This document shows, piece by piece, positions 10,994 to 21,744 of a stretch of DNA of 64,000 nucleotides. The stretch is from Sporothrix humicola (Eukaryota; Ascomycota; Sordariomycetes; Ophiostomatales; Ophiostomataceae). Within the stretch, counting starts at the first letter, position 1, and each line of letters begins with the position of its first letter. The DNA is taken from contig WNYE01000109.1 of the NCBI GenBank assembly GCA_021396245.1, positions 54,061 through 118,060 on the forward strand, in the 5' to 3' direction. A program made the position numbers and the translations under genes. The notes under the pieces are model-generated. The model made no database searches and had not been told where the DNA came from. It worked only from the letters and a program-made list of their open reading frames with translations.

Positions 10994-11700
10994 ACTCGTC
11001 GTGCAACCACCAATTCTCACTGTGCCAACGTGGCTTTAGTCCAGGTATGTATCGTCCCCAGCTGCGTATTACTTGTACCTGTCACCCACAGCCCTCTGAC
11101 CCCTGAATCGTCTTAATCGTGTACACTGTTAGCTTCGTTTCCTCAGGGCAAGTACGGAGGACGGAGTACGTACAGAACGCAACTCTATCATCTACGGAGT
11201 AATACTACTTTATGCGACTACAGCATTCACCCCCACTTCAAGCGACCACCCCTCGCTCTGGCCCTTTCTTCATCGGAAATCGCTGGCTCTTTCACAATCC
11301 TGATCTTGGCCTTGCCTCGCCTAGTCAAACCAGCTAACTCGTTGTTCCCTAGCTTGTGCTATTATTATGGGGCATTCTCCCTTTTTTAGTGCTCTCGGTG
11401 CCCGTTGATGCCCCAGAGTCGTCGTATTCTTCTGATACACCGCGCCATAAATCCTGCCTGTTGATTCAGTAATACAACAAGTCCAGGCCTTGCACAGTAT
11501 TACTCCTCGGGGGGCTTCTTTCAGGTCTTTCTTCCCTTTGCTCTCTCTTTTACACCCCTTCTTCCAATTCGTGCTCTTGACGCCCGTGCTTCCTCCCGCC
11601 CTCCCCACCACCTCCCCATGTCAAGAATCACTGTGCTTTTGTTTTTAGCCACCCCTCCCAATCCCAATTCCTTTTCCAGGGGCCAGTCTCGGTGCATGTG

Positions 11701-11740
11701 CGTTCCTGTGCGTTCCTGTGCGTTCCTGTGCGTTCCTGTG
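11701..11740 (+). repeat. minisatellite, 10-bp unit CGTTCCTGTG x4
   Basis: Four exact tandem copies of a 10-mer, followed by a degenerate CGTGCCCTTT copy, in the upstream region of the DENN gene about 330 bp from its ATG. Confidence 0.9.
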
Positions 11741-12067
11741 CGTGCCCTTTTGCCTTTTTTTTTTTTTTAACCATCCTCTCTGTGCGCCTTGACCTCCTTT
11801 CACCTGGGTCTCAAATTTTCTGCAACGGCGATCACCACTCCCCATCCACTCCAATGTTGCAATCGTGAGGCCCGAGGCCTTGAAAGCGACCGACCGCGTC
11901 TAGTGATATCGCGGCCCCTGCCAGGCACGCTCCGTTCCACACCGATATACGACGCTCCGATCTTCTGACCTTCTCACCCGCTGCTCGTCGGTTCCCCGTT
12001 GCCACCCCATCCTCCCCGCCCGCCCTGTACCAGTTAGGCCGTGATTTGATATAACTCGTATGCTGCC

Positions 12068-15000
12068 ATGGATTCGTCCGCGTCTACTCCCCTGGCGGAC
12101 TATTTCTGGATTGCGGGTGTCGAATCCATCTCTTATCAGGATCCCCCGCTCTCGCCACAGCCTCCTCAGCAGGTTGAGGAAACCATTGACGAACATGGCG
12201 AGCCTGAGCCGGCCGAGGGCCCTCGCAGTCCGGCCACGTTCCGGTCCACCACCCGCCACTCACGCCAGAGCTCTACAAACCGCCTCTCCAAACTCTCCTT
12301 AGAAAACCGCTTCTCAACACATACCCTCGACGACTTTGACGACAGTACGCGGAGCAACCGCAGCAGCACAACCATCAAGGCGCCTTTGCAACCCCTGCAG
12401 CAGACTACAAGCTCAGCCAGCTCTTCGAGCGCCGCGACGGCTACACCTGAGAACACCGCAAATGGCGCTGCTGCTAGCAGTACCGGCCCCGGCGGAGCTT
12501 CCAGCCGGGCTGACTTCGATTTTGACCAGATGCTCGTCAAGTTTGCCGTGGAACGCGAGAACTTCCTCGAAGATCTCAGTTTCAGCGCCGGAGCAAAGCT
12601 GCACACACGGCCGCCCATGATCAGTCCACGCGCCGAAAAGATCAAGGCCGACGACAACGAGCCCAGTGGCCGCCGAAGCCCGCTACGGGGTATCAAGGGC
12701 AGCATCCGCCGAAAACTGAGTTTCCGGGACATGAACAGCGTGCGCAAGCCACACAACACGGCACGAACAGGTATGCAGATACTCGAGATTGGAGCAGCAC
12801 CACTGCCCTTTTGATTTCTGTTCCCCCTCGAGACGTATTTCATGTCACTGACCCATTTTCTCTCCACCATACTAGCTTCGGTACGTACCAGCAAACGGCT
12901 AAGCAACTACAACTCCGTCATCCCGCCCCCTGAGCCTTTAAACTCCGACCCGGATATGCACCCTTTAAAACGACACTTCGAACCTGTTCTTCTTGACCGG
13001 TATCCTCCACGAAGTGCCACTGAGGAAATCACACGGAGAGGCAAATTCCCGGACTATGTGCCCATGTTTGCCTTTCCGAATGATATCCAAATTGTTTCTT
13101 CCGACGACCGTCCTCGTTCTACATGGCACGGTTTCACGATGACATCCGACGACAATTCCAAGGTTTACGGTATATGCATTACAATTTGGACCGTCCTTAA
13201 AGCGGATACTGCCGAGGAGGTCGAGAAACGATGTGAACAGTGGCGCCAAAGCCACATGTCCGATGAGGAGCGGGAACTGGCCGCCAGTTTGGGCATGCGC
13301 CTTGCCGCAGAGAGAGCAAATCTATCTCAATTGCTGGCCAAACTGCCAGGAGTGCCGTCGGGCTCCCCTGCTCGAGAAGTTCTGGACGATCAGATCAGCA
13401 CTGTTGAAGAAAAGATTAGTCTCATGGCCGAAATGCTCCGCCCGCTTCGACACGGTGCTGCTTCGAAAATTGATGGTTTGACATCGGGCGAGACGGGGCT
13501 TTGGGTACCGAGGGCATATGGCATCCTAGGACGCGATCCTACGCGCATGGCGTTCTGGAAGGAGTGGTTGAGGGCGGTCATTGTTCCTATGACGGATGGG
13601 GCAGTTTTGCGCATCCCTCCCAGTTCTCCAAAGGTTGGCCGGTGGCAGCCTCTCGAGCGGTACGTTGTAAACCTGTGTACAGAGGCATTTAGTCCACTGA
13701 GCTCTAAAACGCAGGTCGAGCTGGGCGTGCGCGAACTTCGTCTTTACGCACGAAAAGAGGCGGCCAACGAGCTCCCTGGCAGTCGGAATGTGGATCTCTT
13801 TGCGCTTTTCCGCTGCTTGTCACTAGAGAACATCATCACTCTGTTCGAGTATGTCATGGTTGAGTCGCGCATCATATTTCTCTCGTCTCACTCAGCCATG
13901 CTTTACCTCGCATGCCACGCCATTGCGAATCTTCTATACCCGCTGAAGTGGGCAAGCATATTTATTCCGTTGCTCCCAGCCCGTCTCCTGTCGGTCCTCG
14001 ATGCCCCATGCCCCTACATTGTTGGCATAGAAAGGCGGTATGAGAACATCGACCTTCCCGAAGATGACTTCGTCCTCGTCGACCTTGACAAGGACACCAT
14101 CGAGTCTACATCTCCGCCCGCACACATGCCACGCCAGCACCGCCGCAAACTACTGTCCCTATTACAAATGGCCGCCCCACACAGGCTACGGTACGGCGTA
14201 CCTCCTGGGCCACCACCATATGCAATGGAAACATTCCCTTATGATTCGTTTTCTGCAGAAAATGAGTCACTTCTGAACCCCATAGCACCGCCTGCAACCT
14301 TGGGCAAGTGGGTGGCCCAGAACTCGACCAGTTTTGGGGAACCAGATACCCCGGCTGCTGTGCGGGTGCCTATCTTCAACGCCTTTGTCCAGCTCCGAAA
14401 TGAGTTTGCCCGCGCCGACCGTCCACACACGGCAAGATCGAGCAAAACCAGCCCGCCTGCATCGCTTTCTCCCATCTCTACACACTTTCCTCTGACACCG
14501 TCAACGCCCGTTTCGCGGAGTGACTCGGGCTTCGCCGTCACGCAAACTCTACGTGAAAAGAGATCTGGTCATTTCGACGAAAAGTCCCGGCGAAGCTCTT
14601 CATTCGGCGTGGCAGATCGCAGCCATCCTTTGCACAGGCCCAGTCTCCAATATCTTAACGGTCACAGCCACACACAGAGCATGTCTGTGTCTGCTGTGTC
14701 AGTGGATTCCCAGTCATCATATGGAGGATATGCCCCCTCGACATATGCACAATCCACTCTGGCTGCATCGACTGTGATGCCAAACATGATTGTCCAGCCC
14801 GTGAGCAATACAGACACTACGATGTGGGTGGAGGGCCACTGCTTTACTTGGAGCCGGGAAGATGCATCGGGGACGTGTGGCATCTGCGAAGAACGTTCTG
14901 ATGGCGACGGGCTTTATCGATGCGCCGGATGTAAATGCCTTGCACACAACAGATGTCTTGGGTTTGCTTCATTGGTATGTCCCGAAGCATTCAGCGCTGA

Positions 15001-15743
15001 TAAGGTCCGGGCCGCCTTTGTGCGCTGCCTTGCAAGCCTATTCTACACATACCGCAAACACCTCGTTCGTCCGACCAAGGAACAAAAATCAAATGGCCAA
15101 GTATTTGCTTTCGACATTGACGGTTTTATTAAGAGCCTGCCCTATGATCAGCAAGAATACGTATCCATGCTGAGAAATACACAAGGTTAGTCCATGCGCC
15201 ATTCTCAAAAATGAATCTTGAAATTCGTTATATCGCGGCCTCTAGCTTAGGCATAACATACTTGTGCACTGCTGACATTGTACAGCATTCAACGAATTTA
15301 TCTACGAGCGAGAAAGACACCCCCCCGGACATTCGTCCACGAGATTGTTTGACGAGATCATACTTGCCAAAAAGGCACGCGGTCGGCCAGTTCTAGGCGG
15401 GTTCAGTGGCCTCTCACGGCTATCCACCATCAAGGCCTCTCACGGCATATCCTCTGGCCTCACGTCTAGCTCTAAGCAAGCAGCCCGCATTCCTGTATAT
15501 CTAGGCGACACGTCAGACCATATCTGGCGGACAGCATCCGTACCAGTACCAAGCGCCAAGTTTCCTGGAGAGTATCGGGCGGTGACGACTAGGGTGCCGT
15601 CAAAGTTAGACCCGTCTTTGATGAAAGAGCCGAGAGCCATACAGGGTGTGCCACGGCCAGAACAGCGCGGGTCTAGGAATCTGATCCGGAAACAAGTTGC
15701 GAGCATGCTTGGCCCACCGGCGCCTGGCAACGATTTCATATGA
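12068..15743 (+). CDS. DENN-domain protein with internal C1 zinc domain (1156 aa, 3 exons)
   Basis: Predicted Rab GTPase exchange factor. Exons: 12068-12770, 12876-15185, 15286-15743 (3471 nt). Residues 1 to about 235 are Ser/Thr-rich and disordered. The uDENN part follows (LLDRYPPRSATEEI, FPDYVPMFAFPNDIQIVSSDDRP, KVYGICITIW). The core DENN part includes FRCLSLENIITLFEYVMVES, RIIFLSSHSAMLYLACHAI and LDAPCPYIVGIERRYENI, followed by FVLVDLD. At about residues 889-938 there is a full C1 consensus, H-x12-C-x2-C-x11-C-x2-C-x4-H-x2-C-x7-C, which could bind membranes or lipid. A dDENN-like end (VRAAFVRCLASLF, AFNEFIYERE) continues into exon 3. The start at 12068 has a strong context (GCCATGG). An out-of-frame ATG lies 8 nt upstream. 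The gene converges with YPI1. The exact Rab target cannot be read from the sequence. Confidence 0.88.
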
Positions 15744-16189
15744 AGAATATATGCTTCATCCATAGCAACAGGCCCTAGCGCATATTGGGGCCACGGCCAA
15801 CGTTCAGTTTCATGTAACAAGCTGGTTTGACATGACAATGTGCGGCGGTGCCAAGGTCCTTTGAAAGTGGGCGGTGGTCTATCACAAGGCAACAACCGTA
15901 TAGCCTCCCGTACATGTATGGCACAAAGTACGACAAATTTACGATAAACAGCTGGTAGATATGAAATATACTAAGATCGGCTGTCGTTCTATTGAGAAAC
16001 GAGAGAAATCGCTGTGCAGATTCACATACTCCATAGCCTTGAAAATTGCCCAATCCAAACAAGAAACGTAGAGAAAAGTAGAGAAAAGAGAAACAAGAAG
16101 TATAGATAAATAAAAATCACGCAAAAACGCCCATGGTCCAACTAGACATTATTGCGCTGCCCGACTACACTGAACTACAGTGTGCCACC
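15744..16189. other. convergent intergenic region DENN / YPI1
   Basis: Shared 3' region of two converging genes. Only short AT-rich and GAGAAAAG-rich sequence; no gene seen. Confidence 0.5.
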
Positions 16190-17014
16190 CTACACGCCTG
16201 GCGCAGGTGGCCTGCCGTGCCGTGGTATTTTCTCGTATGCGTTGGGGCTCGGCCTGCGTCGTGCCTTGCCCTTGCCCTTTCCTTTGCCTTTGCCACCACG
16301 CTGGCGATCCCCGTTCTCATGCCTTTTGTCGGCGCTGCTGTCGTCGTGACCACCATGCTGGTGCTCGGGGCAATCGGGCGTATGCTGGTGCTGTGCCGGC
16401 CGCCTTCTGTTGGCGCCGGGCCAACCACGAAACGCCTGATCAGCGTCGCCACGAGCAGCCAAGCCGTCATCCGAGTCTTCGTCTGACGACGAGCTCGAGT
16501 CGGAGTCGGAGTCGGATGATGACGACTCGTCGCTGGACTCATCAACAGCGCGAGGTCGGTGGTAAATGCAGCAAACTTTGCCATGGATGTTAGTAGAGAG
16601 CGAGACAAGAAGGGACGGGAAGAGGGAGGAAGAGGGAAAAAACGGGAGCAGAGACGGAAAAGAAAAACAGAAAAGAAAGGGAATGGGAATGGGAAAGGGA
16701 CAAGAAACAAATATACGGAAAAAAAAAGAAAGAAAAAAAATGTGGCAAGTATTTCGCAAAACACTTGGTGCTTTACCTTTTGACTTCTTCCGATCCAACC
16801 CTTCGTTGTCGACAACGCCTTCAGCCCACTGCACATTCCGACTATCCCGTGTGCCGGTTCCCCGCAGCCGCAGGATGGTCGCCGGCTGTGCGCCATCGGC
16901 ATCGGACGACGTGGCCAGGGCGGAAGATGGACCAGCAATCGTCGATGTTTGGCTACCCGATGTAGAGGGCTGCGGATCTTGGGATAAGAATCGCCCAGAC
17001 GGTATTGAATCCAT
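16190..17014 (-). CDS. YPI1: type 1 protein phosphatase inhibitor YPI1 / inhibitor-3 (207 aa, 2 exons)
   Basis: Small nuclear regulator of protein phosphatase 1 (Glc7), homologue of human PPP1R11. Exon 1 is 17014-16777 and exon 2 is 16575-16190 (624 nt). The conserved core is ATILRLRG ... RNVQWAEGVVDNEGLDRKKSK joined to VCCIYHRPRAVDESS; NVQW is the RVxF-type PP1 docking motif and the CCIYHRPR block is diagnostic of the family. The C-terminus is acidic/Ser-rich, then His-rich, then basic Gly-Lys (GKGKGKGKARRR). The intron (201 nt) falls inside the conserved core; its coding strand is very pyrimidine-rich and has no stop in frame. The ATG at 17014 was chosen because the upstream in-frame codons contain no ATG. 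Confidence 0.92.
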   Translation of the reverse strand: MDSIPSGRFLSQDPQPSTSGSQTSTIAGPSSALATSSDADGAQPATILRLRGTGTRDSRNVQWAEGVVDNEGLDRKKSKGKAPSVLRNTCHIFFLSFFFRIFVSCPFPIPIPFLFCFSFPSLLPFFPSSSLFPSLLVSLSTNIHGKVCCIYHRPRAVDESSDESSSSDSDSDSSSSSDEDSDDGLAARGDADQAFRGWPGANRRRPAQHQHTPDCPEHQHGGHDDSSADKRHENGDRQRGGKGKGKGKGKARRRPSPNAYEKIPRHGRPPAPGV

Positions 17015-17733
17015 GGCTAGGAAACAGGAGTCTTGGTGATTGCGGGCTTCGTTGGGTCTCGCCGGGCACGGTTTGGATGGTGACAATATGTCTATATGTG
17101 TGTGTGTGTTATTTGCCCTGTAGTTGCGGTGGTGACTTGTTTCAGCGAGTATTAGGTAAATTGCGATCAGAATATTTTTGGGCCCGTTTGGGCGTGTTCA
17201 ACATGCTGTACGACATACTGTGGTAGTAGGTAATAATAAGTATTATTTGGCGCGCCACTGAAGTGTTGCCACCATCACCCCTCCCCAGTTAGCGACGCTT
17301 GCAACAGTACGTCATTAGTCAATATCAGCCTTGTGAAAAAGATTACTACAGTAGTACACAGTATTACTAAGACGTGTTTGCATGTAATTGAAGCTTTAAT
17401 TGTTCTTGAAAGATACTGAACTTGATTTAGAGGACGGGAAACACCCCTGCCCACTCCCATTATTTTCTTATTCTTGGCTGTTGACTCTATCGCCTTAATA
17501 TGACACAAATTGAAAACAATAACAATAATAATACATGAATATAAATATACGAGTCACGAATATTATAAAAATACTTCCTGGGGAAGCAAGTCAACGTGAT
17601 AAAATATGCTTATGAGACGAGACGACAGGAGTATATCATCAAGGACACGCCTCATACACGGTAAAACAAAACGAATTGAGATACATTCTTCTTTCCTTAT
17701 TTTTCTTTTTCTTCTCCCCTGGCACGCCAGCCA
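17015..17733. other. intergenic region YPI1 / GEP3
   Basis: Promoter side of YPI1 and 3' side of GEP3. AT-rich from 17500 to 17600; no gene seen. Confidence 0.5.
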
Positions 17734-20117
17734 CTATTGAGACGACAGCTCGGCTTGGTTTTCACCAGCCGCACGCAATTCGGCCTTCGCCCGTTTCTTG
17801 GCACCCTTAAGACTCCTCCTTGGCCGAGCGGCAGACCGTTTTTTTTTCACTGATGACTTTGGCTGGGCTAGGATCCACGCATTCAGCGGCCGCCGCGACC
17901 CAATAAACTTGCCTGCAGGGCTATACACATCAATGACAGGCCATGGGGTGGTGTTGTCAGCCGCGTCATCTTCCCCACGGCCACAAGATCTCTGGGCATT
18001 CTCGGCGTCACCAAGGTCTGTTTCTTCCGGTTCAGTCAGATCAAGCGTCTGGAGAAGGCCGGAAGAGTCGATGGTCCTTGATGGTGGTTTGGCTGCCTGT
18101 TTGAGCCCCTCCGGCTTTGTTGGCTTGACCAGGTCCTTGGCACGCACCTGGGCGACAATTTCGACCCACCCACAGCCTTCAATCAAGATATCGAGGGCCA
18201 CAACTCGATACGGAAGGCGGTCGACAGAAATATTAATGCCGTCTTTGCGCGTGATCGGGCCAGCACGAACCTTGGTGACATCGTACTTTAGCGCAAACGA
18301 ACCGGCCAGAGCGATCTTTTCTCCTGTACCGGGAATGGCAATGTTCTCTACGCGCAGAGTGCTTGTCTGTGTCTGGATAGGGATGGCCTTTTCAGTCATC
18401 GTCCTGTGTGCGTTTAACGGTGTGAAATTGTACGTCAGAAACACAAGGTTGGGCGTCCGTGGCGTGATGCGAATAAACCCGCCAAGCAACAGCGATTGAA
18501 ACGGGCCCTTGAGCACAATCTGCTCTGGCTTGACGTGGGATTTCATGACAAGCGAACCCCTATGGCGCTCTTCCACATATTTGACAAGAGCTGTTCGGTC
18601 CAGGCCGGGAAGGTCGATCAGCTCGCCCTTGCCGTTTCCAAAGGGAATGCGAATGGGCGACGCCGTTGTGCCGGGCAGTGCAGAGACCACAGGCATCTGC
18701 GGGTAATTTGTTTCCTGCGGCCGAGGCGGGAGCAGTGCTGTTTCATCCAGATTGCTTGCCCGGGCTGTGTCCCCGCGTGCGTCGTAAAGCCCATCCCTGC
18801 GATCGTAGTCTTGATGCACACCATAATGGCCAGTGCTTGACTTATGCACAGTAAGCATGGGTTCCTTGCCACCGGTGTGGTCCATTCGGCCCTTGGGGAA
18901 CACATGGTGCACCAGGTAGCTTTTGCCAACGTTTGCTTTGCCAACAAGCCAAGTAGCGCCGCCGCGCTTCCATATATCCTCCCTAAGTTCTTTTGTCCAC
19001 CAGTTGCGCCGGGCACTGACGCAGTGGATGTTTCCTAGGCGCACGTTGCGGCCACTTCGACCGAGTGCATCCCGGAGGGTGTCACGGATCCATGGCATCA
19101 ACTTGTCCACTTGTTCTCGCCGGGGTGCAAGCAGGTCTGCTCGAGTAATGACAAAACTGAGTTCTGTGAGTCTGCCGCCATAAAATTTGTGGGGCTGAGA
19201 GCGGCGGTTGCGCGAACGGAGCGGTGTCGCATGGAGGAGGCGGTTGATTTGCGGAAGGAGTGACATTGGAAAGTCTGCGGCGTCGACGACGTGGTACACG
19301 TGGTTGTATTTGTAGGGCGATTCGGCGATCGTCTCGCGGATGTCGTCAATATCTGGGTGGTAGATCGGGCTGCCCGAGCTGTGGTGGATGAGGTCATGAC
19401 AGCGGACACAAAGAATGTCATTTTCCCTAGTTGAAACAGTAACTGTCACTGGGAGACGTAGAAGATAACAATAGGGAACGGTTAGCAATGTTCTCCAGGC
19501 ACTGTCGCATTGTGTGCCACTGGCATCCGCGAAACATGGAGGGGAAAATCTATACCATTTTCAGTGTCATCCAAAGCGATTCCCTCCCTTTCTGGCAAGA
19601 GGCCATCTAACGAAATATCGTGACATCCGTTCTCCAGCTCCACGCGTCGAAGGGCTTCTTCGACAATTTTGTCCTCCTTGCGCACACGCGGCTGCTTCTT
19701 ACCAAGTCCAAGATACTCCTTTGTCGACTGTCGCCCAAGGTCAAAGAAGCCTGGAAGCTCGGCATTCGTTGTTTGAGAGAAGGCTCCGCATCCCGGGCAC
19801 TGCGTGGGCAGCTTTTCCAGCGCACCGGCTAGAGATATACCACGATCTGCCGCATCGGCGGCGACGTCCTTGTGGGTGGTAGGGATAGTCTCAATGAACG
19901 AGGCAGCCGCCCCAGAAAAGTATCGGCGTCCGTTTAGGGCTCGTAGTCGCCGTTCGCGGTGCGGCGTGGGCTGTGTTGGCAGCGCTTTGAATGAGGTTCG
20001 TTGAGCTACCGGACAAAGGAAAGCAGGTGGGAGACCTGGTATAGTGCTGATTGTCCTGTTGTCCAAGGAGAAAGTCGTCTTCAACCAGGACCGTGAAAGC
20101 CCCCGGGCCGAAGGCAT
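17734..20117 (-). CDS. GEP3: circularly permuted mitochondrial GTPase GEP3/MTG3-like (758 aa, 2 exons)
   Basis: Putative mitochondrial GTPase needed for small mitoribosomal subunit assembly / 15S rRNA maturation in yeast. Exon 1 is 20117-19556 and exon 2 is 19448-17734 (2277 nt). The acceptor at 19449 (CCCAG) was chosen because it alone restores frame and gives NVTVTVSTREND. The N-terminus is basic and mitochondrial-like. A split zinc ribbon follows (CPGC at 107-110, CVRC at 201-204). The GTPase motifs appear in permuted order: G4-like ITRADLL (about 289), G5-like VSARR, Walker A GKANVGKS (357-364), then DLPG (466-469), as in the YqeH/YlqF group. The C-terminus is a basic tail (KKKRSAARPRRSLKGAKKRAK). 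The protein is longer than yeast Gep3. It is divergent from MRP49, 536 bp away. Confidence 0.88.
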
Positions 20118-20653
20118 TCTATAAGCCGTAGTAAATTGGAATTGGACGAATGCTGAAATGGCTTCGCAACAGCCCAAATTCGACTTGTCCGAATAGGAAG
20201 AAAAGGTGATACGAAGACACGACTGAATATGCACGCTAGTTATTAGAGAATAAGGAGGCGGATAGTCTTGACGTACTGAGCGAGGTGCTGTATTTTTTTA
20301 AGATAACGCTTATCAAGATAAGATAAGCACGTGATGCCCCATAATACTTGTACTAAAGACAAGGCCCCATGCAAAAACAGAAAAAAGCTGTTGGGTTGGG
20401 AAAGTGCTCGGTATGATGGAGATTCTGTGTGGTTCAGTCGCATCTTCTCCATTGAGAGTTCCACGAACCTTGCGCCCTCACACAAAAAGCCCAAACCAAA
20501 GTCGAAAGACCTCGAAACCGGCCTCTCAAACACCCCAAGCTAACTGGCTTGTGCTCACTGCCATTGCACCTCATTTCTCAACGGAGAAACTGGGCGTAAA
20601 TTACCTCCTTACCTCCACACCACCTGCGACCGTTCTCTGACCGGCCTCTCACG
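20118..20653. other. bidirectional promoter region GEP3 / MRP49
   Basis: No gene. It carries several GATA elements (GATAAC near 20302, TTATC near 20310) leading into the 18-bp double-GATA box at 20313, which runs into CACGTGA at 20328. Confidence 0.6.
20313..20330 (+). promoter_or_regulatory. double-GATA box TCAAGATAAGATAAGCAC
   Basis: Two direct GATAAG units in an 18-bp sequence that recurs exactly at 32058 before RRP12. It lies 196 bp upstream of the GEP3 ATG and 324 bp upstream of the MRP49 ATG. It may bind a GATA-family factor; the role is inferred. Confidence 0.5.
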
Positions 20654-21521
20654 ATGGTTTCTCTCGCCCGTCGTATGAACAAGCTGAAAGCTGTAAGCCA
20701 CTCGATTACCGAGTGCCCTCTTATGTTTTCTTTCGTATTTCCCAGGAGACATCCATGCTGACCTGTGGCTTTCTGCCTACGCACTAATAGCAGGTAATCT
20801 ACTTACATACGGCTTGGACTTTTCGATATTGCACAGGCATCCACTGACCCAATCGACAGCTCCTGGAAGTTCGCAATGGCCCCGGCGCGGCCGTACTCCC
20901 TAGCCAGGTCACGAGAATACACATGGAATTCGCAAAGCGGTGGAACGATGGGCAATACGGCCCTCGGTGAGTTTCTGGAAACGGAATTATTAACTGGTAG
21001 CCTCGCGGCGATTGATCCTGTGCTAATTTGACAAAACTTCATCTAGTAAATTCTGGAAGACTTGCCTTCCCCGTCTGAAGTACTGGAACCCAGCCATCCC
21101 AATGATTGTCAACCGGACACCAGACACGGCCGGCCCAGCAATCATGACCATCTACCTGCTGCAAAACCAAATGGCCACGTCGGATATCTCGTCTCCCGTG
21201 AATCCGACAACACAACCGGCTTCCTCTTTCCTCGGCTCGTCAAACGCCCCCGAGCCTACGTCACTAGAGACCGCGGTCAAGATCGATATGAAGGGACTTC
21301 GCTCTGACGCCATCCTCGAGCTTCTCTTGGAAAAAACAGGCGCTGTGCCAGTCTTACCAACTCCCCAAGACGAGGCTGAAATGCGTGAGGTCAGGGAGCG
21401 CATGGAGCGTGCCAAGACGGATCGCGAGTCGATGGCCAGACATTTGGCTGAAAAGCGTGAAGAGGAAGCGATTATGGCCAAAGCGAGAAGCGAGGCAGCA
21501 GCCCTGAGAGATGCATTGTGA
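20654..21521 (+). CDS. MRP49: mitochondrial large-subunit ribosomal protein MRP49 / mL61 (206 aa, 3 exons)
   Basis: Structural protein of the 54S mitoribosomal subunit with the L51/S25/CI-B8 thioredoxin-like fold. Exons: 20654-20692, 20860-20966, 21047-21521 (621 nt). Exon 1 encodes only 13 residues (MVSLARRMNKLKA). Exon 2 gives LLEVRNGPGAAVLPSQVTRI and HMEFAKRWNDGQYGPR. Exon 3 opens with KFWKTCLPRLKYWNPAIPMIVNRT, the family signature. The C-terminus is a fungal-type Glu/Arg-rich coiled-coil extension. The first AG in intron 1 (after GCACAG at 20836) was rejected because only the acceptor at 20859 restores the family sequence. It shares its upstream region with GEP3, another mitoribosome gene. 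Confidence 0.92.
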
Positions 21522-21744
21522 TGTGGTTTGGCCTCGCTCTGTACGATAGACATGACGAAGTGTGTATTTGAAAATATGGAATGAATTATGCATATACAAG
21601 TATATATACACTAAGTTTTTTTATAATGAATGAGCTTTTGCATAGCTTAAGCTACACTTGTTTCACACCAGAGAACCAGCTTGACAAAGACGTTGAAAGG
21701 CGTTGCCAAGCCGATGGCAATGTGCCTGCAATACAAAATCAAGC

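Larger units (their letters stand above)
9783..12067. other. 2.3 kb gene-free stretch upstream of the DENN gene
   Basis: No supported gene. It holds a purine-rich run at 10155-10250 (GA/AAAG repeats), a cluster of TACGGAGTA-type motifs at 10974-11201, a 10-bp minisatellite at 11701-11740 and a poly-T run near 11754-11769. The CT-rich sequence from about 11500 is probably the promoter/leader of the DENN gene. Confidence 0.6.

Noticed and set aside
12166..12906. 246-codon frame antisense to the DENN gene exon 1
   Set aside because: Antisense of a disordered Ser/Pro-rich coding region and its intron; composition explained by the sense strand.
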